From NCBI RefSeq assembly GCF_005405585.1, contig NZ_BJEQ01000024.1:1-59244 (forward strand): a stretch of DNA of 59,244 nt, written 5' to 3'. This DNA comes from Agarivorans sp. Toyoura001. Its GTDB lineage: Bacteria; Pseudomonadota; Gammaproteobacteria; Enterobacterales; Celerinatantimonadaceae. Below are positions 26,984 through 34,989 of this stretch, piece by piece (positions within the stretch are counted from its first letter, which is position 1; every line of letters begins with the position of its first letter). Made by a program: the position numbers and the translations under genes. The notes under the pieces are model-generated. The model was not told the origin of the DNA, did not search any database, and was given only the letters and a program-made list of their open reading frames with translations.

Positions 26984-27310
26984 TTAACTGCCTCGATACG
27001 TTGAGTAGCTAAAGCCACTTAATAGCAGGGGAATGTGGTAATGGGCTTGGCTTTCATCGCTGTTAAACACCACATCGGCTAAGGGAAAGAAGCACTGTTT
27101 AAAGTGTTCATTACAGTAGTCTTCGGTGATAAAACGCAGGCAGTAACAATCGGCGTCTAACTGTAATTCGGCAAAGCTAAATCGGCCGTCTTGATTAGTG
27201 ACGCCTTTAGCTAAACTCTGGGTTTCGCCAAATCGGAAAATTTCTACGGGAATGCCAGCCGCAGGCTGGCCACAACTGGTATCTAGTACATGGCAGCTCA
27301 ATGTGCTCAA
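26984..27310 (-). CDS. uraH: 5-hydroxyisourate hydrolase (transthyretin-like)
   Basis: The 108-residue protein hydrolyses 5-hydroxyisourate to OHCU. It starts LSCHVLDTSCGQPAAGIPVEI, which holds the catalytic histidine, and ends in the family hallmark YSTYRGS. Both are characteristic of HIUase. It overlaps the end of uraD by 4 bp and is followed at once by guaD. It is cytoplasmic, with no signal peptide. Confidence 0.96.
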   Translation of the reverse strand: MSTLSCHVLDTSCGQPAAGIPVEIFRFGETQSLAKGVTNQDGRFSFAELQLDADCYCLRFITEDYCNEHFKQCFFPLADVVFNSDESQAHYHIPLLLSGFSYSTYRGS

Positions 27311-27828
27311 AATAAGTTCTCCATTCTAAGAAGGCTGATTTGCTGCTGTTGCTTGGCAGCAGTGATTAATTCTTGTTGGCGACTTTGGCCATAACGTTGC
27401 TGTAATAAGTGCAGCATTTGGTCAGCTGACTTACCGCTAGCGCACACGATGAAAATGAAGCCGTAACGGCGTAGGTAATCTTGATTTAGTTTAAGTAGTG
27501 CGTGTAGGGTAGTTTGTTGAGCATCGGCCACTTGGGCTTGTTCAGCTTGGCTTAAGTCTTTGCCTTGGCTGTATTTTTTGTGCAGGCTGCTTAAATCACC
27601 AATCATCGGGTGACCCGCAAAGGCCTCTAACCAGTCCTGCTCAGTTAGCTGACTAAAGGCTTGAATGGCCATTTGATAACAATGCTCGGGTGATTGAAAA
27701 GGGCGTAAACTGGCCAGCTGTTGCTGCCACGTTTTACTGGTGCAAATGCTGGCCATTTGGCTAACAAACTGGCTAAGCGGCAAGTTGTTTAACTCACTTA
27801 GCGTTTGTTGCACTTGGTTATTGCTCAT
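27307..27828 (-). CDS. uraD: OHCU decarboxylase
   Basis: This 173-residue protein decarboxylates 2-oxo-4-hydroxy-4-carboxy-5-ureidoimidazoline to S-allantoin. Motifs are AGHPMIGD with the catalytic histidine (about residues 71-78) and YGFIFIVCASGKSADQML (about 121-138). It overlaps xdhC by 11 bp and uraH by 4 bp, which fits a single translationally coupled unit. Confidence 0.95.
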   Translation of the reverse strand: MSNNQVQQTLSELNNLPLSQFVSQMASICTSKTWQQQLASLRPFQSPEHCYQMAIQAFSQLTEQDWLEAFAGHPMIGDLSSLHKKYSQGKDLSQAEQAQVADAQQTTLHALLKLNQDYLRRYGFIFIVCASGKSADQMLHLLQQRYGQSRQQELITAAKQQQQISLLRMENLF

Positions 27829-28726
27829 TGCTTTCTCTGGCCAGTTGTTTGCGCAGAGAGTTAACCGTTTGCCACTGTTGTTTATGTTGGTTTCTTTTAG
27901 TGTCGTTTAAGATTGGCTGATCAGCGTTTGAGTGATCGTTATGCAATAGGCTGATCAGTTGGGCACTCACCGACACGGCTACTTGCATTGGTAATTTACC
28001 TTGCACTTCAGGTAAGCCAATAGGGCAAACCAATTGTTCACTAAGTTCTGGCTTAGCGAGTTTTTCTGCTAGTCGGTATTTAAATCGCTGGGCTTTGGTG
28101 GCCGAACCAATCACGCCGACAAAGTGTAAATCTTGGCGCGTTAGTGCGGCCAAACTCAGTTCAAAATCTAAACTATGGTCTTGGCTTATAATCAGCACAT
28201 TACTGGCTGGTTTTAGTTCGCTAATGGTTTGCACTGGCTCTGGATGATAGTGGGTGTTCACACCTAATTTGGCGATTGAGTCCAACCAGTCTTGTCGATT
28301 ATCAATCACCTCTAGGCTAAACGGCAGTTGTGACAGTATTTGGCACAGTGCATGGCTAACATGGCCTGCGCCATAAATGGTGATATGTGCTTGTTTAACC
28401 GCGAAATATTCAAACAGTACTTGCACCGCACCACCGCAACATTGGGCTAAATCGGCCGCTAATGAAAAGCGTTCTATTTGAGTACCGTTTTGGCCGCGTT
28501 GCAGATGATCACGGGCGTGCTTGATCACCTGATATTCTAGATTTCCACCACCTAGGGTATCGAATTGCTGCTGTTGGCTAATCACCATTTTTGCACCATT
28601 CGCACGGGGAGTAGAACCCGCTTCGGCAATAACAGTAGCAATGCAATAAGCCTGTTGTTGCTCCTTCAAATAGCCACACGCGTCTAACCAATTGTGAGGC
28701 TGTAAACTCTGATTCCAGTTATGCAT
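27818..28726 (-). CDS. xdhC: Xanthine dehydrogenase accessory protein XdhC
   Basis: The 302-residue protein inserts or sulfurates the molybdenum cofactor of xanthine dehydrogenase. It carries the XdhC signatures EAGSTPRANGAKMVIS (about residues 36-51), CCGGAVQVLFE (about 110-120), the Rossmann loop YGAGHVSHALCQIL (about 133-146) and GVIGSATKAQRFKYRL. The ATG at 28726 has GGAGG upstream. A 23-residue longer frame would run further into xdhB. It sits between xdhB and uraD with short overlaps. Confidence 0.94.
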   Translation of the reverse strand: MHNWNQSLQPHNWLDACGYLKEQQQAYCIATVIAEAGSTPRANGAKMVISQQQQFDTLGGGNLEYQVIKHARDHLQRGQNGTQIERFSLAADLAQCCGGAVQVLFEYFAVKQAHITIYGAGHVSHALCQILSQLPFSLEVIDNRQDWLDSIAKLGVNTHYHPEPVQTISELKPASNVLIISQDHSLDFELSLAALTRQDLHFVGVIGSATKAQRFKYRLAEKLAKPELSEQLVCPIGLPEVQGKLPMQVAVSVSAQLISLLHNDHSNADQPILNDTKRNQHKQQWQTVNSLRKQLARESNEQ

Positions 28727-31082
28727 CTTGTGCCTCCAAGAAATCAAATTGGCGTTGGCAGGCCATAAGTATTCGCTCGCCAGTGGCGGGAGCATCTAAC
28801 TGCGGTGCGAGCTGATGTTGGCTAATCGACGCAACCGCATCATAAATGGCGCACCAGGCGCTAATGGCTAACATAAAGGGGGGTTCGCCCACCGCCTTTG
28901 AGCGGTAGATGCTGTGCTCGGGGTTCATTTGGTCAAACAAACTAATGTTCATTTGTTTGGGGTAATCGCCAATAGTGGGGATTTTGTAGTTAGCTGGGCT
29001 TTGACTTAGCAGGCGACCTTGCTCATTCCAAACTAATTCTTCAGTAGTTAGCCAACCTACACCTTGAATAAACGCGCCTTCAATTTGGCCAATATCAATG
29101 GCAGGATTAAGGCTAGCGCCCACATCATGCAAAATATCGACTCGGTCTAGGCTCATTTCTCCGGTAAGAGTATCTATGCTTACTTCGCTGCAAGCAGCGC
29201 CTAAGGAAAAGTAGTAAAACGGTCGGCCTTCGGCTTGCTCACGGTTGTACCAAATCTTCGGTGTTTTATAGAAGCCAGTGGCAGAGAGAGGCACCCGATG
29301 CATGTACGCTTGCTGCACCAGTTCACCCCAGCTAATAGTATTTTCACCTAAGGTAACTTGGCCATTTTCAAATTGAATTTGCTCTTCGCTGACTTGGTAG
29401 TGGCTTTGCGCAAAATCTAACAAACGTTGCTTAATGTCTGCGGCCGCCAAATGCGCTGCCATGCCGTTTAGGTCACTGCCCGAAGACGCTGCGGTAGGCG
29501 AGGTATTCGGTACTTTGTCGGTACGCGTGGATTTGATGAGCACGTAGTCAAAAGGAATACCAAGAGTTTGCGCCACAATTTGCTGCACCTTGGTATGTAA
29601 ACCTTGGCCCATTTCAGTACCGCCATGGTTTAGCTGAACACTGCCGTCGGTATACACGTTAATTAATGCACCCGCTTGGTTAAGGTGTTTGGCAGTAAAA
29701 GAAATGCCAAACTTAACTGGGCTTAGCGCCAGCCCTTTTTTAATGGTGGGATTACTGTGGTTCCATTGGTTTATTTGTTGGCGCCGCTTACGGTAGTCGG
29801 CATTTTGTTCAAGTTGTTTGAGCAAGTTACACATGTCTTGGTGTTGCTCAACGGGCATGCCGTAATGGGTGGTGGCATTGCCTGCGTGGTAAAGGTTTTT
29901 GTAGCGAACATCTAAGGGGTCTTGGCCGGTAGCAATGGCAATGTCTTGCATGGCTTGCTCGATAAGCATCATGCCTTGAGGGCCACCAAAACCACGAAAA
30001 GCAGTGTGCGATACTGTGTCGGTTTTAAGGCGATTACCCACTACTTCTGCCTGACTTAGGCTGTAGGCGTTGTCACTATGGAACATCGCTCGGTCAACAA
30101 TGGCGTCAGACAAATCTGGCGAGTGACCACATAGCCCGTTTACTTCTAGCTTGGCACTTTCAATCACACCGTCACGGCTTACACCTAGTTGATAGCGATT
30201 GTAAAAGGGATGGCGTTTACCGGTTACCGCCATATCTACGCTGCGTGGTAAACGAATTTTTACTGGCTTACCGGTTTGCCAAGCCGCGAGGCTAGCCAAG
30301 CATGCCCATTGGGCGGCTTGGGTTTCTTTGCCGCCAAAGCCGCCACCCATTCGGCGCATATCTACCGTGACCCGATGAAAGGCAATATTGAGCACTTCGG
30401 CAATCAGTTTTTGTACTTCGCTAGGATGCTGTGAAGAGGTATACAGTAAAATGCCGTCTTCGCTTGGCATCGCTAGGCTTACTTGTCCTTCTAAATAGAA
30501 GTGCTCTTGCCCGCCGATGTGTTGCTCGCCGCTGAGCACAAGTTCGCTTTGCTTAAGTGTGTCTTGGCTTACCGCTTTGCCCATTCGATGAGCAGGGCGA
30601 ACAAAGGGAGTTGGGTTGCTGGCTTGTTTAGCTTGCGCAGCGTTCAATATGGGTTCAACTTGAGATTGATATTGCACTACATCTTGGCTAGCTTGTGCTG
30701 CAACTTGCCAGGCTCGCTGGTGGCTATGGCAGAGTACTAGCGCAATCGGTTGCTGGTGATAGCGAATTTCCTGCTCACTGAGCAGAGGGTCACCTGGGAA
30801 TATTGGCCCAATATCTTGATGACCGGGAATATCGTCGTAGCGAATAACCGCTACCACATCGGGATTATCGTGCAGTGCGTCAAGTTGTTGCTCACTCACA
30901 CAACCTTTGGCTATTTGGCTGGTAACGACTGCGGCGTGTAAACACCCTGCGGGCAGGTTTTGGTCGTCTACAAACACGGCCTCGCCAGCCACTTGTTTTG
31001 CCGCGCTTTCGTGAGGGACAGATTGGCCTACAATCTCGCTAACATCCACTTGATGTAATTGCTGAGTTGTTAGTTTACGCAT
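28719..31082 (-). CDS. xdhB: Xanthine dehydrogenase molybdenum-binding subunit
   Basis: This 787-residue large subunit carries the molybdopterin active site that hydroxylates hypoxanthine and xanthine to urate. Key stretches are RMGGGFGGKETQA (about residues 243-255), TAFRGFGGPQGMM, GTEMGQGLHTKVQQI, and the catalytic glutamate in KAVGEPPFML near the C-terminus. Length agrees with bacterial XdhB. It overlaps xdhA by 8 bp and xdhC by 8 bp. It is cytoplasmic and works with XdhA. Confidence 0.96.
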   Translation of the reverse strand: MRKLTTQQLHQVDVSEIVGQSVPHESAAKQVAGEAVFVDDQNLPAGCLHAAVVTSQIAKGCVSEQQLDALHDNPDVVAVIRYDDIPGHQDIGPIFPGDPLLSEQEIRYHQQPIALVLCHSHQRAWQVAAQASQDVVQYQSQVEPILNAAQAKQASNPTPFVRPAHRMGKAVSQDTLKQSELVLSGEQHIGGQEHFYLEGQVSLAMPSEDGILLYTSSQHPSEVQKLIAEVLNIAFHRVTVDMRRMGGGFGGKETQAAQWACLASLAAWQTGKPVKIRLPRSVDMAVTGKRHPFYNRYQLGVSRDGVIESAKLEVNGLCGHSPDLSDAIVDRAMFHSDNAYSLSQAEVVGNRLKTDTVSHTAFRGFGGPQGMMLIEQAMQDIAIATGQDPLDVRYKNLYHAGNATTHYGMPVEQHQDMCNLLKQLEQNADYRKRRQQINQWNHSNPTIKKGLALSPVKFGISFTAKHLNQAGALINVYTDGSVQLNHGGTEMGQGLHTKVQQIVAQTLGIPFDYVLIKSTRTDKVPNTSPTAASSGSDLNGMAAHLAAADIKQRLLDFAQSHYQVSEEQIQFENGQVTLGENTISWGELVQQAYMHRVPLSATGFYKTPKIWYNREQAEGRPFYYFSLGAACSEVSIDTLTGEMSLDRVDILHDVGASLNPAIDIGQIEGAFIQGVGWLTTEELVWNEQGRLLSQSPANYKIPTIGDYPKQMNISLFDQMNPEHSIYRSKAVGEPPFMLAISAWCAIYDAVASISQHQLAPQLDAPATGERILMACQRQFDFLEAQDA

Positions 31083-32490
31083 GGGCAGCTAACCTCGTTG
31101 GCAATTGGTGGCAGTACAAATAAAAGCGCTTGAGCAAGTTTTGCACTAGCATCACTCGATAAGCAGCGCTGGCTCTTACATCGTCAATCGGCTTGATAAA
31201 TTGCGGCACCAACGCTTGTAGCTGTTTAAGCTTTTTGGGGGTAAAGGTTTCGCCTAACAAACAGTTTTCTAACTCAGTTAAACGCACTGACTTTGCGGCT
31301 ACGCCACCGGCAGAAATCACGCAGTGGCTTACCAGCTTATTGCTGTCGTATTTGAGCGCTACGGCTAATACCACCGTGGCAATATCATCTTCATAACGCT
31401 TACTAACTTTGTAGATTTGATGCTGAATGTCGGGGTCTAAATCGGGCAAGTGAATTGCACTAATCCATTGCTCTGGCTTTAAGCGCGTTTCACGGTAACC
31501 TGTGATGTAATCTTCTGGAGCATATAGTTCGGTGCTGTAGCCATCATCTAATTCGATTTTTCCGTTCAAACTGATTAATAGCGGTGCTATATCGCCAATG
31601 GGTGAGGCGTTACCCAAACTGCCGCCTAAGGTGGCGCGGTGACGAATGGTGATACTGCCTAATCGTGCAAAAATCTCATCGGTAGTGGGGTAGTGTTGCT
31701 GCATAAAAGCATGAACGTCACTTAAGGGTACGGCGGCGCCTATCCGCCAGCCACCGTCAAGTCGTTCGATTTTGCTTAACTCTGGTAGGGCGGTGAGATC
31801 GATGATCTTGGGAATGCGCTGATGCAGTTGAGTAACTTCTAAGGCTAAATCCGTGCCGCCGCCAATCCATTTAGCGTCGGGGTGTTGCTGGCGAATTTCG
31901 GCAAGCTCTTGGCGGTTACTAGGTTGCCAATAGTTCACGCTATTTAATGGTTCGCATTTGCCCATCCAGTGCTTTACGGTGTCTTCATTTTGTTGGATAT
32001 GGTCATTAGTGGCGGGCGCTGCTGCAACTTGTTGGGCAGCTTCTATTAAGGGGCCGTAACCGGTGCAGCGGCAAAGGTTACCTGCTAGGTAGTCTTCGGG
32101 ATGTTCAGGTTGTTGCTCTTGGCGTGATAAGGCATATAAAGACATTACAAAGCCGGGAGTACAAAATCCGCATTGGCTGCCGTGTTTATCTACTACCGCT
32201 TGTTGAACTGGGTGTAATTGCTGGCCTTGCTTTAAATACTCTACAGTGATGATTTGTTTGCCATGCAAAGAATGTAGCGGAGTGATACAGCTATTAATTT
32301 GCTGGTAGCTTAATTTACCTTGAGCGGTCTTGCTCACCATTACCACGGTACACGCGCCACAATCGCCACTGGCGCAGCCTTCTTTGGTGCCGACTAAGCT
32401 GCGTTGTTCACGCAAAAAATTCAGCAGCATGGTGTCTGCCGCTTGCTGACTGAGCGCTATCGCTTGGTCGTTAATCATTAGCTGTAACAT
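31075..32490 (-). CDS. xdhA: Xanthine dehydrogenase FeS/FAD subunit
   Basis: The 471-residue small subunit has two [2Fe-2S] domains (GTKEGCASGDCGACTVVM near residue 35, then QCGFCTPGF and NLCRCTGYGPLIEA up to about 155), then an FAD domain (WIGGGTDLALEV at about 206, IRHRATLGGSLGNASPIGD at about 281) and a C-terminal FAD-linked domain. It accepts electrons from XdhB and passes them to NAD+. It starts a six-to-seven-gene minus-strand unit. A palindromic operator-like site lies 31 bp before its ATG. GGAG provides the ribosome-binding site. Confidence 0.96.
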   Translation of the reverse strand: MLQLMINDQAIALSQQAADTMLLNFLREQRSLVGTKEGCASGDCGACTVVMVSKTAQGKLSYQQINSCITPLHSLHGKQIITVEYLKQGQQLHPVQQAVVDKHGSQCGFCTPGFVMSLYALSRQEQQPEHPEDYLAGNLCRCTGYGPLIEAAQQVAAAPATNDHIQQNEDTVKHWMGKCEPLNSVNYWQPSNRQELAEIRQQHPDAKWIGGGTDLALEVTQLHQRIPKIIDLTALPELSKIERLDGGWRIGAAVPLSDVHAFMQQHYPTTDEIFARLGSITIRHRATLGGSLGNASPIGDIAPLLISLNGKIELDDGYSTELYAPEDYITGYRETRLKPEQWISAIHLPDLDPDIQHQIYKVSKRYEDDIATVVLAVALKYDSNKLVSHCVISAGGVAAKSVRLTELENCLLGETFTPKKLKQLQALVPQFIKPIDDVRASAAYRVMLVQNLLKRFYLYCHQLPTRLAAHA

Positions 32491-32520
32491 ACTGCTCCTA
32501 CCTTTGTTACAAACTTAAAG

Positions 32521-32536
32521 TTGTCTACTCGGTCAA
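32521..32536. promoter_or_regulatory. RutR-like operator upstream of xdhA
   Basis: TTGTCTACTCGGTCAA is an imperfect palindrome that matches TTGACCA-N2-TGGTCAA at 11 of 14 fixed positions, 31 bp before the xdhA start. It is the weakest of five similar sites in front of purine genes in this window. Confidence 0.45.
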
Positions 32537-32553
32537 CTTTAAGGTGAAAATTT

Positions 32554-33513
32554 TTAGTTACTTGTTGTCTCATTGCGATATGCGTAGGTATCTGCGAAGC
32601 GCGATAATATCCACTCGCCGGCGCTAACTTCTGAGTACTTCGATGTTTCTCCCTCGGCTAAACAAGAGGCTAAGGTATTTACTGGTGTGTCAAAATCTGG
32701 CTCTACAAAAAAAGGCATAGAGAAGCGGGTCGCTTGCTTGTTAGGGCTGGTGACCCGATGTGGCGTAGATTTGTACTTACCATTTGTCCAACGCTGCATT
32801 AAATCACCGATATTGACGACAAAACTGTTTGTTACTGGTGTGGCATCTAACCAATTGCCGTTTCTATCCTGCACTTGCAAGCCCCCAATGTGATCTTGAT
32901 AAAGCAAGGTGATGCAACCGTAGTCGGTATGTGCGCCAGCACCATTGCTGCTATTTTTTTGTGGTGGGTAATGAATCAGCCGCAACACACTAATCGGGCA
33001 GCTAAAGTTTTTACTAAAAAAGTTTTCCGCTTGGCCTAAAGCAATAGCCATTGCCTGTAGTATTTTGAGTCCAACCTGTAGGGTGAGTTCGTAATGCTGC
33101 TGCATTAGCTGAGCAAAGCCGTCAAGATTGGGATACTGGTTGGGCCCGTACAGCAGAGAACATTTGGCCACTTGCGGGTGATAGGGGCTTAAATCCAAGG
33201 CCATATCATAGGTTTCTTTAAAATCTTTCGGCCCTGCGGGGTCTAATTGCTCGGCGCTAACTTGGCCCCAACCTCGGTGATTAACTGAGCGTTGTATATC
33301 GATTTTGCTTTTTTCATCTTCGCTTAAGGCAAAAAACTGGGCGGCCATGCTTTGCACTGCTGCAAATTGCTCTGGTGGAATACCATGACCGGTCACGTAA
33401 AAAAAACCTTTGTCTCTACAAGCTGCATCTATCGCGTCCACCACTTCTTGCCAACATTGGCTGTCTGCTTGGTTTAGTGCGGCAATGTCAATAATAGGTA
33501 AGGCTAAGGTCAT
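32554..33513 (-). CDS. 2-oxoglutarate/Fe(II)-dependent oxygenase, isopenicillin N synthase family
   Basis: This 319-residue enzyme has the full IPNS/2OG-oxygenase layout: N-terminal DIOX_N region (PIIDIAALNQAD, FFYVTGHGIP), the metal site HTD in GAHTDYGCITLLYQD (about residues 195-209) and the distal histidine in STPHRVTSP (about 256), and the 2-oxoglutarate-binding RFS in NKQATRFSMPFF. It should hydroxylate or oxidise a small molecule with O2 and 2-oxoglutarate. It lies between the bmp gene and xdhA in the purine cluster, so a purine-derived or methylpurine substrate is possible (inference). It is unlike the TauD-type fungal xanthine hydroxylase. The exact step is unknown. Confidence 0.88.
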   Translation of the reverse strand: MTLALPIIDIAALNQADSQCWQEVVDAIDAACRDKGFFYVTGHGIPPEQFAAVQSMAAQFFALSEDEKSKIDIQRSVNHRGWGQVSAEQLDPAGPKDFKETYDMALDLSPYHPQVAKCSLLYGPNQYPNLDGFAQLMQQHYELTLQVGLKILQAMAIALGQAENFFSKNFSCPISVLRLIHYPPQKNSSNGAGAHTDYGCITLLYQDHIGGLQVQDRNGNWLDATPVTNSFVVNIGDLMQRWTNGKYKSTPHRVTSPNKQATRFSMPFFVEPDFDTPVNTLASCLAEGETSKYSEVSAGEWILSRFADTYAYRNETTSN

Positions 33514-33530
33514 GCTTGTATCTCTTAGTG

Positions 33531-33551
33531 AGCCCAGCTAAACGCTGGGCT
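33531..33551. other. Hairpin between bmp and the oxygenase gene
   Basis: AGCCCAGC / GCTGGGCT form a perfect 8-bp stem with a 5-base loop in the 51-bp gap. The T run is on the plus-strand side only, so on the minus strand it is more likely an mRNA stability or partial attenuation element than a strong terminator. Confidence 0.5.
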
Positions 33552-33564
33552 TTTAAGTCAAATG

Positions 33565-34644
33565 CTACTTTGGAATGGTGGCGTCGATACCTTCTACGTA
33601 CCACATCACGCTGGCTAGCTCTTTGTCGTTTAGAGTTTTACCCGCCGGGATAACTTCCTTGCCTTGGTTGTCTTTCATCGGGCCAGTGAAAGGATGGAAT
33701 TGGCCAGACTTAATTTTGGCTTCTGAACTACTAATGGCGGTTTTTACCTCTTCGGGTAAGGTTGGGTTAACCGATACCACCTGGAGGATTTCTTCAGCAA
33801 AACCACCCCAATAATCTTCTGGCTTCCAAGAACCGGCCATCACTTCTTCTACAGTACGAATATAATGTGGTGCCCACACATCTCGAATTGAGAACATATG
33901 TGCGGTAGGGGCAAAATGACTCATGTCAGAGGCTTGGCCAATGCCCATCATGCCGCGTTTTTCTGCTGCGATAAGTGGCGCGGGGCTGTCGGTGTGTTGC
34001 AAAATAATGTCTACGCCTTGGTCCATTAAGGCATTGGCAGCGTCGGCTTCTTTACCGGGGTCGTACCAGGTATTTACCCAAACAATTTTAATTTGTACGT
34101 CTGGGTTAACGCTTTTAGCACCAAGGTATACCGCGTTAATATCGCGAATGACTTCTGGAATAGGGAAGGAGGCAATGTAACCAATAACGTTAGTTTTGGT
34201 GGTCATGCCTGCCGCTACGCCCGATACATAACGTCCTTCATAGGTACGAAGTATGTAGGTAGAGACATTTTTGCTGCGCTTGTAGCCAGTGGCGTGTTCA
34301 AAACGTACTTTAGGAAAACGCTTAGCCGCTTTAATAGTGGGGTTCATAAATCCAAACGAGGTAGTGAATATCACATCGTGGCCCGATTTTGCCAGCTGAG
34401 TAATCACTCGCTCGGCATCAGCACCTTCTGGTACATTTTCAACAAAAGTGGTGCTTACTTTGCCGCCAAAGTGTTGCTCCATCTCGATACGACCTTGATC
34501 GTGTTCGTAACTCCAACCGTGATCACCTACTGGGCCAACGTAGACAAAACCTACTTTTAGTGGCTCGTCTGCTGCCATGCTAGCGGGGGCAAGTAAACTG
34601 CTTACAGCAAACGCCGCTGCGCTTATCCATTTATTTAGTTTCAT
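33565..34644 (-). CDS. BMP family ABC transporter substrate-binding protein (nucleoside/purine type)
   Basis: The 359-residue protein has a signal peptide (AAFAVSSLLAPASMAA) and the Bmp/PnrA-like fold, with VGFVYVGPVGDHGWSYEHDQGR (about residues 31-52) and the segment QHTDSPAPLIAAEKRGMMGIGQASD. Bmp proteins bind purine nucleosides in several bacteria (established knowledge), but some relatives serve other heterocycles. The matching ABC permeases and ATPase are encoded 15 kb away at 49216-52794. Both transcription units carry a similar operator, which links them. GGAG precedes the ATG. Confidence 0.92.
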   Translation of the reverse strand: MKLNKWISAAAFAVSSLLAPASMAADEPLKVGFVYVGPVGDHGWSYEHDQGRIEMEQHFGGKVSTTFVENVPEGADAERVITQLAKSGHDVIFTTSFGFMNPTIKAAKRFPKVRFEHATGYKRSKNVSTYILRTYEGRYVSGVAAGMTTKTNVIGYIASFPIPEVIRDINAVYLGAKSVNPDVQIKIVWVNTWYDPGKEADAANALMDQGVDIILQHTDSPAPLIAAEKRGMMGIGQASDMSHFAPTAHMFSIRDVWAPHYIRTVEEVMAGSWKPEDYWGGFAEEILQVVSVNPTLPEEVKTAISSSEAKIKSGQFHPFTGPMKDNQGKEVIPAGKTLNDKELASVMWYVEGIDATIPK

Positions 34645-34699
34645 TAAGAACTCCGTTTCTATTTCGGCGGTGAGGTATTGATTAGTGATAGCAAAAAGC

Positions 34700-34713
34700 T
34701 GGCCACTTGGTCA
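34700..34713. promoter_or_regulatory. RutR-like operator upstream of the bmp gene
   Basis: TGGCCACTTGGTCA matches TGACCA-N2-TGGTCA at 11 of 12 positions, about 56 bp before the start of the substrate-binding protein gene. Confidence 0.6.
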
Positions 34714-34720
34714 TGTTTTT

Positions 34721-34734
34721 TTGATTTAAGTCAA
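34721..34734. promoter_or_regulatory. FNR-like box upstream of the bmp gene
   Basis: TTGATTTAAGTCAA matches the FNR consensus TTGAT-N4-ATCAA at 9 of 10 positions and sits 7 bp upstream of the RutR-like site. The arrangement could let oxygen level act on purine uptake. It is a single-site sequence match only. The rest of 34735-34985 shows no gene. Confidence 0.4.
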
Positions 34735-34938
34735 AAAAGCCCATTTGCACAAGCTTTGTTGAGATTACTGGTAATAATTGTTACGGGGCTAGTGGCTGTT
34801 GATTGTTAAATAGTGGTGCAGCGTTTAATTGAAAACGCACCACACTTAGGCATTCAGCACAGTTTAGCTTTTACCAAGCATAGTTGATGTAGCCAAAATG
34901 TTGCGGCTGTGATTTATAGGAACAAAAAGGAGAGGGGA

Positions 34939-34968
34939 ACTAGCCGCTGGCTTGATGCCGCGGCTAGT
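34939..34968. terminator. Hairpin after the agarase gene
   Basis: ACTAGCCGC / GCGGCTAGT form a perfect 9-bp stem with a 12-base loop, starting about 20 bp past the agarase stop on the minus strand. No T run follows in the minus direction, so termination strength is uncertain. Confidence 0.5.
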
Positions 34969-34989
34969 GGTTTTGCTTTATTTTGTGCT

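Noticed and set aside
28727-28795. Extended N-terminus of XdhC
   Set aside because: It runs further inside xdhB and lacks a ribosome-binding site, whereas GGAGG precedes the ATG at 28726.
34093-34560. 155-codon plus-strand frame opposite the bmp gene
   Set aside because: It is fully antisense to a well-supported gene, and its composition is that of a shadow frame.
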